From the NCBI GenBank assembly GCA_021773355.1, contig JAJFKE010000049.1, positions 230,260 through 294,259 of the forward strand: a stretch of DNA of 64,000 nucleotides. Reading direction: 5' to 3'. Both the position numbers and the translations under genes were made by a program. Shown piece by piece: positions 1-9,580 of the stretch. The notes below the pieces were generated by a model. It saw only the letters and a program-made list of their open reading frames with translations. It was not told the origin of the DNA and made no database searches. Source of the DNA: Gammaproteobacteria bacterium (GTDB lineage: Bacteria > Pseudomonadota > Gammaproteobacteria > Pseudomonadales > Pseudohongiellaceae). Numbering within the stretch: position 1 is the first letter of the stretch; every line of letters starts with the position of its first letter.

Positions 1-184
1 ATCGCGCTGTAAGCACAAACCATGCAGCCATTACTGACACTAATAAAAAACTAGCAACAAAAACATGCAGCCATTTAAATTTGTAGGAAAATGCCCGGCT
101 TTCTTCGATATTCGGAGTAAAGTCTATAGGAACAATAGGGTCAGTTACCCCATTTAAATCCTTTATGTCATCTCCATCGCTCAT
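1..184 (-). CDS. Partial small membrane-anchored protein (C-terminus beyond window)
   Basis: The reading frame starts at an ATG whose first base is 184 and runs off the left edge, giving 61 residues. The first 36 residues are polar and acidic, starting MSDGDDIKDL, followed by one clear membrane segment at about residues 38-60 (WLHVFVASFLLVSVMAAWFV). The topology is therefore a cytoplasmic tail with the rest outside the membrane. It begins 3 bases after the stop of the TPR/PEGA-like gene upstream on the same strand, so it belongs to that operon. No family can be named from this fragment. Enzymes or PEGA-domain proteins with one N-terminal anchor would fit, but that is a guess. Confidence 0.6.
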   Translation of the reverse strand, partial: MSDGDDIKDLNGVTDPIVPIDFTPNIEESRAFSYKFKWLHVFVASFLLVSVMAAWFVLTAR

Positions 185-187
185 CTA

Positions 188-1723
188 TCAACGCCTGCTT
201 GCCGAAACAATGCGCTCATCACATTGAACGATTACTGACTCCGGCGTCAATCCAAAACCTACAGTGAACTCCTCGCGAACTTCTCGATAACCACTACGTT
301 TTCCCACAGCCACATAGCGACCCGGTTTCAGCGACAGAGATGTTTGTTCGAACATGCCTAAATTTTCAATCCTAAGCAGAGTAACATCGGTTAGGTTATC
401 GGAACGAAATTGAATATCGATGGGTACCTGGGAATTTTCCAGAAACAGCTCCAACTTATCCAGCTGAGCTAGTAGTCTGGGTCCTGGTGGTTCGATGGCT
501 CGGCCTGTGTAATACACGTCCAGGGTCTGTTCGAAAACCGCATCTTCAGAAAAGCGCTCTGGATTCGCATTCGCTTGCTCTAAAAGTCTGTCCAGTCTTG
601 CCCTTTTGTCAGCATAATCTCTACCATTAATGGCAAAAAGAAGATTGCTATCGACTGCTAAGACATTATCGTAATGATCGACTGCCTCCTGCCATGCCTC
701 GTTTTGCTCAGCTGCGGTGATCAGCTCACGAAGTCGATTTATTTTCGCATTGGCAATTTCGTTCTCGGTCTGCACGATCGCAGCCTGTGCCTGCTCTTGT
801 TTTATGCCCAAGCGAAGTGCACGCTGAAATGCTGCGATTGCTTGTTCAGGCTCGCCATTCTGAAGTAGCGCATATCCGCTTGACATGATCTGGGCAAACT
901 CATTGTCGGTTATGAGTTGCGAGACCTCAGCAACTTTTTCAGCTGCCTCCTCGTTGTAACTATCCAAACTCAAGACTTGATTATAATTGGCGAGCGCTTT
1001 CTGTAACTCGGCGTCTTCCAGGGATTCTTCTGCGCTTTTAAGCAGAGCGCTTACTTCATCCAAAGTCTGTGCACGCTGCACACCAATTTGGGCAGCCTGG
1101 TTTTCAGGTTCAAGTAACAAGGCCAAAGAAAACTTATCGAGTGCTTCGTTGGAATCAAGCGTTGCAAGGGCTTGCTCTGCTTCTATAATAGTCTGCGCGA
1201 AAACCGTTGCGGTAGAATTTAACAGGTCGCGCAGCCCGTCTCTGCCAGCTTCATACGACTCGCGAGCCAAGATAAAGTCCTGGCTGCGATAATATTCATC
1301 GCCAATGCTGGCTTGCTGTAAGGCAGAGTCGTACCGTTCCTGCCCCCATCGCGATACTTCCAGCATATCCAGCTCTCCTTGAATAGCAAGCAGCTCAGCT
1401 AGAACGTCCTGCGCGTCTTTCCGTTGCAAGGAACGTTGCGCTTCTTCAAAGGGAGATATTGCAGATACAGACTCCTGTGCTGTACTAGCCACAGAAACCT
1501 CGGCCAGATCAATTCTTCGCTCCAGCGGCAATTCATATTCAGACACTATAGAAGGGAGCACAAAAATAACCAACAGTGCCAAAAGCAACAGCCCGCCTAA
1601 TCCCACCCACACCCACAGGGAAGGTTTCTCGGCTTTTAGAGCAGCGGCCTGATTAAGGAATACTGAGTTTTCATTGTGATCAAAATCAACGGCGTCAATC
1701 TTGTCGACATCATTTTCTGACAT
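188..1723 (-). CDS. Membrane-anchored TPR protein with PEGA-like C-terminus
   Basis: A 511-residue protein with a polar 36-residue N-terminus, one membrane segment at about 37-58 (VWVGLGGLLLLALLVIFV), then a long helical periplasmic region. Residues about 130-380 are TPR-like, with recurring A..A...Y..VL.LD patterns (for example ALANYNQVLSLDSYNEEA and AIAAFQRALRLG). The last 80 residues, with LKPGRYVAVGKRSGY followed by a short beta segment, resemble a PEGA surface-layer domain. It probably scaffolds envelope proteins. It is third of four co-oriented genes, 45 bases after the lipoprotein gene and 3 bases before the next gene. The family assignment rests on repeat pattern only. Confidence 0.75.
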   Translation of the reverse strand: MSENDVDKIDAVDFDHNENSVFLNQAAALKAEKPSLWVWVGLGGLLLLALLVIFVLPSIVSEYELPLERRIDLAEVSVASTAQESVSAISPFEEAQRSLQRKDAQDVLAELLAIQGELDMLEVSRWGQERYDSALQQASIGDEYYRSQDFILARESYEAGRDGLRDLLNSTATVFAQTIIEAEQALATLDSNEALDKFSLALLLEPENQAAQIGVQRAQTLDEVSALLKSAEESLEDAELQKALANYNQVLSLDSYNEEAAEKVAEVSQLITDNEFAQIMSSGYALLQNGEPEQAIAAFQRALRLGIKQEQAQAAIVQTENEIANAKINRLRELITAAEQNEAWQEAVDHYDNVLAVDSNLLFAINGRDYADKRARLDRLLEQANANPERFSEDAVFEQTLDVYYTGRAIEPPGPRLLAQLDKLELFLENSQVPIDIQFRSDNLTDVTLLRIENLGMFEQTSLSLKPGRYVAVGKRSGYREVREEFTVGFGLTPESVIVQCDERIVSASRR

Positions 1724-1768
1724 AGCGCATTCTGTGCGTGGGGAAACCCACTATGATGGATGAATCGA

Positions 1769-2956
1769 TTAAATATCACCTACTTCCGCAGCATAAATAT
1801 CCGCCAGAATATCCTTCCACTGGGCATACTGTTCTTCTACGGAGCCGGTTAGCGTGATGGTGCGATCGTCCAGACTAAATACGCGTGGTGCAACTTCGCT
1901 TTCTAATGACTCACCCAATTCTTCTAAAGCTTCCATGTGAATCTTTGCTTCAGCTTGTTTGTCAAAGCCACTCTTTATAAGATAAGCACCAGCTCCTACA
2001 CCAACCGCGCCGCCGGTTTGTGTAGCGTAATTGCCACCACTGGTCGCCGCGGCCAGGCCGCCTAATACTACCGCTGTCCCTGCAATGAATCGACGCCTGG
2101 CGGAATCTTTTAGCTCTCTTAAGGTAATTGTTTCTGAATAGCTCTGCTCACGCCAGGAATCATAGGGTAAACGCATTTGTCGAACATAGGTGGCGTAATA
2201 GTCTTGAACTGTATCGATAAACATGAAATCCCGTTCTCTGATTGATCGCACTCTCTCTAAAACCGGATCGCTATCAGCAGGCAGAGAAACGATTGCAAAA
2301 TTGCCGCGTCGGTCAGTGGTCAAATAGGAATCGAAAACCTCAGGTGAAAATCTGCGCGCAAAAAGCAGCTCAGATATGGTTCGAATTTCTACAATTTGTT
2401 GATCGGAAAGATTTCGTTTTCTATATTCCAACAGGTCATTGGAGATCTTATTGTAGATCACCTGAAATGGGTCGGCCTGTTGCCGCTGTGCCGGGTCGTA
2501 GCTGAACTGACTAATTACCTCATCGTATAACTTGGTATACCACTCGCGCCCAGAGGAATCTGACACCGTAATTCGTAATTGCATGGCTTCGCCATCCGAC
2601 TGCAAAATGGTGCCATTGATATAGACGTCCATGGGGCTTTCATTATTGGGCATTAATCGCACAATTCCCCAGTTAGCGGAACGCTGCAATGTTTCTGCTA
2701 GCAAATACGGTGCATAACGTGACTCCGCCACACGAATTTCATGATTAGTGGTTTCTTCATCGCTTTTTTTAATCTCGTCTATACCGGGATCAAATACAGA
2801 AACTCCCACATCCAACAGTAAATCCTCTGGAACATTCTGACTGTCCTGGACGATTGGAGTGTAACTGGTGGTTTTGACAGTATGGGTGTTGCAGGCACTT
2901 ACGAAAATTGCCAGTAACAGCAAACCCATTGTGTTCTTCAATACTTGTGCTCTCAT
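1769..2956 (-). CDS. Predicted outer-membrane lipoprotein of unknown function
   Basis: A 395-residue protein beginning MRAQVLKNTMGLLLLAIFVSACNT. The hydrophobic segment ends in a VSAC lipobox, so it should be lipidated on Cys22. The middle is mixed alpha/beta. Around residues 285-325 lies a Gly/Ala-rich hydrophobic stretch (AGTAVVLGGLAAATSGG, then GGAVGVGAGAYLI) that could insert in or pack on a membrane, followed by an acidic helical tail. The ATG overlaps the stop of the upstream serine-rich lipoprotein gene by 4 bases (ATGA), indicating translational coupling. I do not recognise a named family. It is probably part of an envelope complex with its neighbours. Confidence 0.7.
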   Translation of the reverse strand: MRAQVLKNTMGLLLLAIFVSACNTHTVKTTSYTPIVQDSQNVPEDLLLDVGVSVFDPGIDEIKKSDEETTNHEIRVAESRYAPYLLAETLQRSANWGIVRLMPNNESPMDVYINGTILQSDGEAMQLRITVSDSSGREWYTKLYDEVISQFSYDPAQRQQADPFQVIYNKISNDLLEYRKRNLSDQQIVEIRTISELLFARRFSPEVFDSYLTTDRRGNFAIVSLPADSDPVLERVRSIRERDFMFIDTVQDYYATYVRQMRLPYDSWREQSYSETITLRELKDSARRRFIAGTAVVLGGLAAATSGGNYATQTGGAVGVGAGAYLIKSGFDKQAEAKIHMEALEELGESLESEVAPRVFSLDDRTITLTGSVEEQYAQWKDILADIYAAEVGDI

Positions 2957-4101
2957 TGGTCTTCACCTAAACCTGTGTAGTTTCTATATTCCTGCCAAAG
3001 TGCTTCGCGCAGTTCCGGGTCGGGCTCACTCATTGCTGCCTCGCGTAGCTGCCTGGCTACCACGTCGTCGTCACGGCCGCTGGGAATATCGTCCGGAGGA
3101 AGAAAGGTTTCGTTTGGTGGGTTCGAAGCAGCCTGCGGTTGTGAAGATGCCAACACCGCAGAAGCTGTGGCACCGGGTTCTGGCAAAGTTTGTGGTTGTG
3201 CAGAGTTACTTCCGCCGCCACCGCCACCTGCAGCGCCACCTATAGCCGATGAGCCCGCCGCATTGCTTTCCGCCTGAGCACGCTCGCGCTCACCCAGAAT
3301 ATAACCATCAAAGGTCTCGTATCCGCGGCGCAACCTCTCATCCAATACCTGAGCGCGCTCTGCTGTAGTCATGGCCCCCGTGGGCTGGTTGCCAATGTCT
3401 CCCGCGCCGGATCCTGCCTGGCCTCTATCGCCAGCACCACTTCCACTTAATACACCATCTGGAAGTGTATCAAGACTATAATCCCCACTTCCTTGCCCCA
3501 AACCACCACCAGTAGAACTATTTGTCCCACTTCCAGCCTCTCCTGTAGAGCCGTCTCTGCCGCTAGCAGAGCCAGATTGGTCACCTTCCCCTGGTAAACG
3601 AGTCTGAGAACCAGCAGCTTGTCCAGGATTGCCACCCGCGGTACCGGCGGGGAAGCCGCCTGCTGAACCACTGGCCGGCTGGCTACCTTGCTGTGATGCT
3701 TGAGAAGATGAGCCCTGACTTCCCGAAGGCGTTGAGCTATCCCTTCCCGATTGACCTGGTGCCTGGCCTGCACTGCTTGAGCTGGCCGATTGATTGCCGG
3801 AGGAACTAGAGTTGGAACTACTTTGACCCGCCTCCTGGCCGCTGCTACTGGAAGGAATACTTGGAAAAGATCCTGAGCTACCCTGACTGGAACTACTACT
3901 GGGCGAGCTGGAAGATTGGCTGCCTTGGCTGGATGAAGAACTACTGGAACTGGAACTACTCTGTGACTGAGAACTACTGGAACTAGATGATGAAGAAGGC
4001 ATAGATGCCGAGCTACTACTGCTCGAGCTACTGGATTGGCAGGCAAATAGACCTAAACTAAGAGCCAGCATGGCAGCTAGCCTGAGCGCTGACTTGCTCA
4101 T
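2953..4101 (-). CDS. Serine-rich low-complexity lipoprotein
   Basis: A 382-residue protein with start MSKSALRLAAMLALSLGLFAC, so the lipobox is LFAC and Cys21 is the lipidated residue. I chose the ATG at 4101 because it has a Shine-Dalgarno (TAGGA) five bases upstream, while the longer frame begins with a TTG lacking one. Residues about 22-100 are almost pure serine runs broken by Gln, Gly and Pro. The region to about 280 is Ser/Gly/Gln-rich and disordered. Only the last 120 residues look foldable, with two helical segments. It overlaps the next lipoprotein gene by 4 bases. A flexible envelope spacer is a reasonable inference. The repeat tract may be prone to length changes. Confidence 0.7.
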   Translation of the reverse strand: MSKSALRLAAMLALSLGLFACQSSSSSSSSSASMPSSSSSSSSSQSQSSSSSSSSSSSQGSQSSSSPSSSSSQGSSGSFPSIPSSSSGQEAGQSSSNSSSSGNQSASSSSAGQAPGQSGRDSSTPSGSQGSSSQASQQGSQPASGSAGGFPAGTAGGNPGQAAGSQTRLPGEGDQSGSASGRDGSTGEAGSGTNSSTGGGLGQGSGDYSLDTLPDGVLSGSGAGDRGQAGSGAGDIGNQPTGAMTTAERAQVLDERLRRGYETFDGYILGERERAQAESNAAGSSAIGGAAGGGGGGSNSAQPQTLPEPGATASAVLASSQPQAASNPPNETFLPPDDIPSGRDDDVVARQLREAAMSEPDPELREALWQEYRNYTGLGEDQ

Positions 4102-4367
4102 GATATTCCTATGCTGCATGATTCCCATACCTATGTTCCTCGATTTCAAACTCTGGCTATACTGGCGTAAATTCGATTTTAACGGTTTTTAGCTGCTTTT
4201 TATCAACATTAGCCCGCAAAAACAGGGCTCTTACCTAAGACACTGAACTACCCTAAGCTCACCATCTATTAGTAGTGCAAAACGCCTTAACCACGGCTTA
4301 ACAATCGCCAGCTAAGCCCACTTTTCGCACCGATTATTACTTCGATGCTACCCCTTAAGTTGTAAAA

Positions 4368-5756
4368 TTAGTACCAATACCGATACCTGAAATAGTTCCC
4401 ACGTGTTGTTTGCGGCTTACCGTCCACGATCAGAGGCCGGAATCTGGATGAGCGTGTCGCTATGCGCAACTTGCTTAACTGGGCCTGATTCGATTCCGTT
4501 TCTTCTGAAACGCTCTTCACATTTCTAACCAGTCCGTTTTCCGTTACATCGAACATCAAATCAGCGTAGTCGTAGTTCAAGGCCTCGGACTCATCCCCAG
4601 CCTGATAAAAGGCACTAGGTGTCTCAATAGAAGAGGCGAAGGACGGTAAGGGAGTAACATTGCCGAATAGGCGCTGTGTTAACTCCGCGCTGTTTTCCTC
4701 ATCCTGTAGAACCTGCCAAGCTAACTCATAGTTGTCCAAGGCACCTCGACGCCGTTCAAAGATCAAGTACCAATCAGCTAAGTTAGTAATCGCTTCGGCC
4801 AAGGCGTAAGCATCATCGCCTGATTCCATATAGTACTCTACGATTTCAAGCAGCGCGCGCTCACCGGTTCGAAACCCCGGAGCCTGTACCCGACGCTGCT
4901 CATTCAACTTCTGAGCCAGCATCTGCTGCATATTTCTATATTCTGGCCTGTCGATTTCCATCATCAAATCCGGGTGTCTGGAAACCAGATAGGCAGAATT
5001 GGCTATATTTTTTAAATAACTCACAAAGCGTTCGTCGCCCTTGCCAAAATGCACCCCAACCATGCGTGCCGCCGCATTGAACATGATCTGGGCTTCTCGC
5101 AACCGAATACCTAACAGCTCGCCATAGCCGATATTAAAGGCCTGAATATTCCAGGTCGCCATTCTGTCCAACACCGGGATTAGACGAGGGTCATCGACAC
5201 CAAACGCTTTCTGTTGCACATGGAACAGATAGCGGTTGTAAATATCCGCCTGCTCCCAATCACCCAGCGCCATATAGCTTTGTATTAGCTGCTCGACAAC
5301 GGGAATTTGTTCTAGTGTGTAAAGTCCGGAATTGATGCGATTTACATGAATCGCTCTGTCAAACGTCTCTATTGCCGCCAGATGGTCTCCCTGTTGCTGC
5401 TGCAGGTCACCCAGAGCTGACAGCTCCTCAACCAAATTCATATCCCAGGCGCCGCCATCCAATTCGATGTCTGAGACGACGGAATTGTATAGCTGGATAC
5501 TATCGAGACGCCTGTCAAAATCCCTGTCCAATTCAGGGTCTGGAATCGTCTCTATGGATCGCATGATAGGATCCAGGTTGGATTCAATTGGCACTGGTGT
5601 GTCGATATAAAGCAGCGGAGATCGAGACCGATTGCGCTCGCTAGTATCCGCAACTTGTGCCGAATCCAGCGGCTCTTGAGCGAATACTGAACATGCCGCC
5701 AAAAGTCCGATCAGCCCTGTAGGGATAGGTCTGTAAATTAGAAAACGTGATCTCAT
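4368..5756 (-). CDS. Exported TPR protein with TonB-C-like tail
   Basis: A 462-residue protein with an N-terminal export signal (IPTGLIGLLAACSVFAQ). The segment contains both a LAAC lipobox-like site and a possible signal peptidase I site after FAQ, so lipidation is uncertain. Residues about 100-350 show TPR-like helix pairs (LAAIETFDRAIHVNR, ALDNYELAWQVL). The last 70 residues (YDYADLMFDVTENGLVRNV, then RSSRFRPLIVDGKP) resemble the TonB C-terminal fold seen in many periplasmic TPR proteins. It stands alone, 218 bases upstream of the serine-rich lipoprotein operon on the same strand and probably belongs to the same functional group. Confidence 0.7.
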   Translation of the reverse strand: MRSRFLIYRPIPTGLIGLLAACSVFAQEPLDSAQVADTSERNRSRSPLLYIDTPVPIESNLDPIMRSIETIPDPELDRDFDRRLDSIQLYNSVVSDIELDGGAWDMNLVEELSALGDLQQQQGDHLAAIETFDRAIHVNRINSGLYTLEQIPVVEQLIQSYMALGDWEQADIYNRYLFHVQQKAFGVDDPRLIPVLDRMATWNIQAFNIGYGELLGIRLREAQIMFNAAARMVGVHFGKGDERFVSYLKNIANSAYLVSRHPDLMMEIDRPEYRNMQQMLAQKLNEQRRVQAPGFRTGERALLEIVEYYMESGDDAYALAEAITNLADWYLIFERRRGALDNYELAWQVLQDEENSAELTQRLFGNVTPLPSFASSIETPSAFYQAGDESEALNYDYADLMFDVTENGLVRNVKSVSEETESNQAQLSKLRIATRSSRFRPLIVDGKPQTTRGNYFRYRYWY

Positions 5757-6058
5757 GATAGCGCCGGTTTATGCCTGTTTCCCTAGTCTTTCAATAATAA
5801 TCAGCTGTTATCGAATCGGCTGCTTCTGTGGACAGTTGGCTGCGAATAACATCGCTGCAGGCTTCGACCAATCATAGTCCTGATTCGATCCACAAAGCTA
5901 TTCAGTTATATCACCTGAGAAATTGACCTGTAAATAACCCGCAAGCAATATTGCTGTGTGTTGAGCCTATATACGGGGGTAAGCGCCAATCCGTTGCCTG
6001 CTGGTTAATACTACAAGTTTGAATTAACCGAATTAATAAACCAACCTGATCGTCTCGC
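5757..6058. other. Intergenic stretch without recognisable gene
   Basis: About 300 bases between the start of the TPR gene and the stop of the hydantoinase gene, both on the minus strand. I see no convincing reading frame, no T-tract terminator and no HyuB-like remnant. It presumably holds the promoter of the TPR gene. Confidence 0.4.
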
Positions 6059-8065
6059 CTACTGCTGTTTATTCAGGACTAGATTGCCAAGCTTATCCAC
6101 ATTGACGACCCAATCACGCGCAACAAAAGTTGTCGCAGAGTACTCCGTAATAATCGCCGGTCCTTGTACGGCTTCACCCACACGCAGATCAGCGCGCACT
6201 AATAATATTGTTTGGCCTGCTTCACCATAGACCTTGGTGTGCTGAATATTATTGCAGCCGTGAGTACTGATTGATTGCGGTAGATTGAATGAGGGGTTCT
6301 GGGTCGACACATCGACTCGAATGGTTAGCAGTTCAACTGCGCTGCCGTGGCGATAACCGTAACGTTGTTGATGCAGTTGCTGAAAAGCTTCTATTGACTG
6401 CGGCAGGGATTGCCAATCGATGTTCAAGGTATAGGATTGTCCCGCATATCTGAAGTCCGCACTGCGTTTTACCCTAAGACCTGGACCCTCGAGACCCTCG
6501 AGACTTAATTGCACCACCCCCTGCTGTTCCAAATCGACAAAATGCTGATCTAATGCGGCCTCGTCAATGGACTCAGTTTTATGGTTTAGGGTCTTGGAGA
6601 ATTGACGTCCTTGATCCGCTACGACCATGCCCAACGCAGAAAGCACGCCTCCATGAATGGGTACTATGGCGCTGTGCATCCCCATCGCGTCTGCCAACGC
6701 ACAAACGTGTAAGCCGCCAGCTCCTCCAAAACTTGCCAGGCTAAAGTCCTTTGGGTCATAGCCTTTATTTACAGAAATCAATCTTATCGCTTTCGCCATA
6801 TGCTCATTGGCAATATCAATAATTCCCATGGCGGTTTCTTCAATCGATAGTCCAATCTGTTTCGCTAAGGGCTCAATACTGCCTCTGGCTTTATCGGAGT
6901 TAAGAGTCAAATTTCCAGCCAGTGCTGTTTCAGATTGCAGCCTCCCTAAAACCAGGTTGGCATCGCTGACAGTGGCCTGGGTTCCTCCTCTGTCGTAACA
7001 GGCCGGCCCTGGATCAGCCCCGGCAGAGCGTGGTCCGACCTGCAACATACCGCCTAGGTCTACGTACGCAATCGAGCCACCGCCGGCCCCAATCGTCTCC
7101 ATGTCCACCATGGGCACGGCAATTGGGTAGCGGGATATCGATGATTCGTTACTGGTTCGAATCTTGCCATCCAATAGAGCGACATCTGTAGAGGTACCCC
7201 CCATATCGAAACTGATAAATTTTGATTTACCCAGTTGTTGCGCAAGGTAGGCAATCGCAGTCAGTCCGCCTGCAGGACCGGATAGTAAAAGATTGATAGC
7301 AGATTCTGCAGCCATACTAGCCGACATGGTTTCGCCGGTGGATTGCATGACCTGTAGCTGAGTGGCGCCCAGTTGCTGTCGCAATTTGTTCAAATAGCTA
7401 CTGATTACAGGACCAAGTGCCGCGTTTAACCAAGTAGCAATTCCCCGTTCATACTCCTTGTATTCAGGTAGTACTTTTGAGGATCGACTTACAAATAAAT
7501 TCATCCCTGCGTCATGTACAGCCGCCTCTATAGCACGCTCAAAACTGTCATCGAGAAATGAGAAGAGTAAATTGATGGCCACCGCCTCGGGCTTCAAGGT
7601 CCGGATTTCTTTTACCAGTGCTTTCAACTCAGTTGCTGACAACGATGTAACAACGGATCCATCGGCCGCCACCCTGCCGCCAGTTTCTAAACAAAGCTCG
7701 GCCGCTACTGGAGGTGGAATTTTTGGGGTTTCTAATGCATAAAGTTGCGGACGGGTCTGTCGGGCAAGCGTTAACAAATCAGCAAAGCCATAATTAGTAA
7801 TAAATACGGTGCGTGCAAGCCTGCCTTCGAGAACCGCATTAGTTGCCACGGTACTGCCATGCACGATCTGCAGGCTTCCATCGCTAAGCTGGGATTCCAG
7901 CCCCATTGCGGCAATGCCCTGCAATATTGCCTGTTCCGGGGCTTCTGGAGTCGAGAGGGTTTTATGCACTCGTACGGAAACTGCTGGCTCAAGCTGTACC
8001 AGAACAAAATCCGTGAACGTGCCACCGGCATCAATTCCCAACAGCATTTGCGTGCTCAAACCCAT
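6059..8065 (-). CDS. Hydantoinase/oxoprolinase family A subunit
   Basis: A 668-residue ATP-dependent amidohydrolase subunit of the HyuA/5-oxoprolinase family. The actin-like ATPase signature LLGIDAGGTFTDFVLV is at the N-terminus, with VHGSTVATNAVLEGR about 70 residues on, a glycine-rich LLSGPAGGLTAIAYLA and FDMGGTSTDVALLDG in the middle, and GAGGGSIAYVD and SFGGAGGLHVCALAD further on. Start chosen at MGLSTQ because family members begin just before the DAGGTFTD motif. A frame extending to 8125 would leave only 24 bases to mutM. Members normally pair with a HyuB subunit, but none is encoded on either side here. Substrate (hydantoin, 5-oxoproline, or other) cannot be told from sequence. Confidence 0.9.
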   Translation of the reverse strand: MGLSTQMLLGIDAGGTFTDFVLVQLEPAVSVRVHKTLSTPEAPEQAILQGIAAMGLESQLSDGSLQIVHGSTVATNAVLEGRLARTVFITNYGFADLLTLARQTRPQLYALETPKIPPPVAAELCLETGGRVAADGSVVTSLSATELKALVKEIRTLKPEAVAINLLFSFLDDSFERAIEAAVHDAGMNLFVSRSSKVLPEYKEYERGIATWLNAALGPVISSYLNKLRQQLGATQLQVMQSTGETMSASMAAESAINLLLSGPAGGLTAIAYLAQQLGKSKFISFDMGGTSTDVALLDGKIRTSNESSISRYPIAVPMVDMETIGAGGGSIAYVDLGGMLQVGPRSAGADPGPACYDRGGTQATVSDANLVLGRLQSETALAGNLTLNSDKARGSIEPLAKQIGLSIEETAMGIIDIANEHMAKAIRLISVNKGYDPKDFSLASFGGAGGLHVCALADAMGMHSAIVPIHGGVLSALGMVVADQGRQFSKTLNHKTESIDEAALDQHFVDLEQQGVVQLSLEGLEGPGLRVKRSADFRYAGQSYTLNIDWQSLPQSIEAFQQLHQQRYGYRHGSAVELLTIRVDVSTQNPSFNLPQSISTHGCNNIQHTKVYGEAGQTILLVRADLRVGEAVQGPAIITEYSATTFVARDWVVNVDKLGNLVLNKQQ

Positions 8066-8149
8066 CCCCTGCTTTCTTTCAATTGAGGGAAGGATTATAA
8101 AGCAGTCTACAAAGGTCGCTAGCAATCATGTCGGAATTAGGAGTAAGTA

Positions 8150-8965
8150 TTGCCAGAATTACCTGAGGTTGAAACCACCCGCCGTGGCATACAACCCCAT
8201 ATTGAAAAACGGCGAGTGACTAAGGTAATTCTTAGACGGAAAAACTTACGTTGGCCAATCACAGCCTCGCTTTGCAAAGACATGCCCGGTCAAACTATCG
8301 ATTCGGTTTCAAGGCGCGGCAAATACCTGCTACTCGGCACCAGAAAGGGCACCCTGTTAATCCACTTAGGGATGTCTGGTAGTCTACGAATCGTGAATCA
8401 AAGCCGTGCCCCGGGGAAGCATGACCATGTGGACATCGTGTTCGAAAACAAGAAGGTCTTACGTTATACCGATCCACGCCGATTTGGCTGCATGCTTTGG
8501 CAGACAACAAACATACTGCAACACCCCTTGTTAATTTCATTAGGACCAGAACCCTTAAGCGAAGATTTTGATGTCGAGTATTTGTTCGAAAAGAGTCGAA
8601 GGCGTGGCGCGGTTATTAAAACCTTTATCATGGATAGCAAAATTGTTGTGGGAGTTGGAAATATCTATGCAAACGAATCGCTTTTTCTGGCTGGTATAAA
8701 CCCAAAACGCAGTGCCGGTAAAATTTCAAAAGCACGTTATACGAAACTAGTGCAATGCATCAAGCAAGTATTACAGGGAGCTATCGACGTTGGAGGGACA
8801 ACACTGCGAGACTTTACCGATAGTAACGGCGAACCCGGGTACTTTTCACAATCGCTGCAGGTTTACGGACGCAAGGATCAACCATGTAATGTTTGTAAAC
8901 AGAGTTTGAAGGAAATCAGGCAAGGACAGCGCAGTACCGTGTACTGCCCTAAATGTCAGCGCTAA
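8150..8965 (+). CDS. mutM: Formamidopyrimidine-DNA glycosylase
   Basis: A 271-residue base-excision repair enzyme (8-oxoguanine/Fapy glycosylase with AP-lyase activity). It begins PELPEVETTRRGI after the initiator, with the catalytic N-terminal proline and the following glutamate. The start is a TTG at 8150 with TAGGAG six bases upstream, which is decided by the required Pro2. The SRRGKYLLLG lysine hairpin is present, as are a helix-two-turn-helix (VGVGNIYANESLFLAGINP) and a C-terminal zinc finger with four cysteines (CNVC and CPKC). It is divergent from the hydantoinase gene and convergent with coaD, as often seen in gammaproteobacteria. Confidence 0.97.
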   Translation: MPELPEVETTRRGIQPHIEKRRVTKVILRRKNLRWPITASLCKDMPGQTIDSVSRRGKYLLLGTRKGTLLIHLGMSGSLRIVNQSRAPGKHDHVDIVFENKKVLRYTDPRRFGCMLWQTTNILQHPLLISLGPEPLSEDFDVEYLFEKSRRRGAVIKTFIMDSKIVVGVGNIYANESLFLAGINPKRSAGKISKARYTKLVQCIKQVLQGAIDVGGTTLRDFTDSNGEPGYFSQSLQVYGRKDQPCNVCKQSLKEIRQGQRSTVYCPKCQR

Positions 8966-9020
8966 TCTATTCACTGGATTCATAATGTTATTTATATTGG
9001 TAGAACGATGCGAACTAAAA

Positions 9021-9494
9021 CTATTGTTTTCTCATCGCCTCAACTACAACTGGATCAACAAATTTGGAAATGTCACCGCCATAAGCTGCGATCTCTCGTA
9101 CCAGAGTAGAGGATATATAGGAAAGATGCTCGGCGGGTGCAAGGAATACGGTTTCGATGCTTGGGTCTAGAACCCGATTCATGCCCACTAATTGAAACTC
9201 GTATTCAAAATCTGCCACCGTGCGCAAGCCGCGAAGGATGATATTTGCATCGCACTCTCTCACAAATTGCGTCAATAAATTATCGAACGACTTAACCTCT
9301 ACATTGTCTAGATGACTTAACACTTTGTTAGCTAATTCCATGCGTTGGCTAAGTGGCAAGGTATTAGATTTCTGCTGATTTTGTCCGACTACCGCAACGA
9401 TTATTTTGTCAAATAAACCGGCAGCTCGTTCTACTAAATCCGTATGGCCATTGGTGATGGGATTAAAGGTCCCAGGATAAACGGCAATTTTCAT
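9021..9494 (-). CDS. coaD: Phosphopantetheine adenylyltransferase
   Basis: A 157-residue enzyme that transfers AMP to 4'-phosphopantetheine in CoA biosynthesis. The start is [17 protein letters not shown], containing the nucleotidyltransferase T/HxGH motif (TNGH), and the second motif [10 protein letters not shown] is near the C-terminus. [19 protein letters not shown] is also typical. A 10-codon longer frame exists, but the family starts directly at this beta strand. It converges with mutM. Confidence 0.97.
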   Translation of the reverse strand: MKIAVYPGTFNPITNGHTDLVERAAGLFDKIIVAVVGQNQQKSNTLPLSQRMELANKVLSHLDNVEVKSFDNLLTQFVRECDANIILRGLRTVADFEYEFQLVGMNRVLDPSIETVFLAPAEHLSYISSTLVREIAAYGGDISKFVDPVVVEAMRKQ

Positions 9495-9580
9495 ATCATT
9501 CTCGTTTTTATTAGTGCCCTTCATTATATGCCAGCTGATCGAGTCAATGATCTCGCTTGCCTGCAGTCGTATTCGATATC

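Noticed and set aside
3447..4046. A 199-codon minus-strand frame overlapping the serine-rich lipoprotein gene
   Set aside because: It is the alternate frame of the repetitive serine codons and has low-complexity Val/Arg/Ala content.
8065..8125. A 20-codon N-terminal extension of the hydantoinase A gene
   Set aside because: The extension crowds the mutM start and family members begin just before the DAGGTFTD motif.
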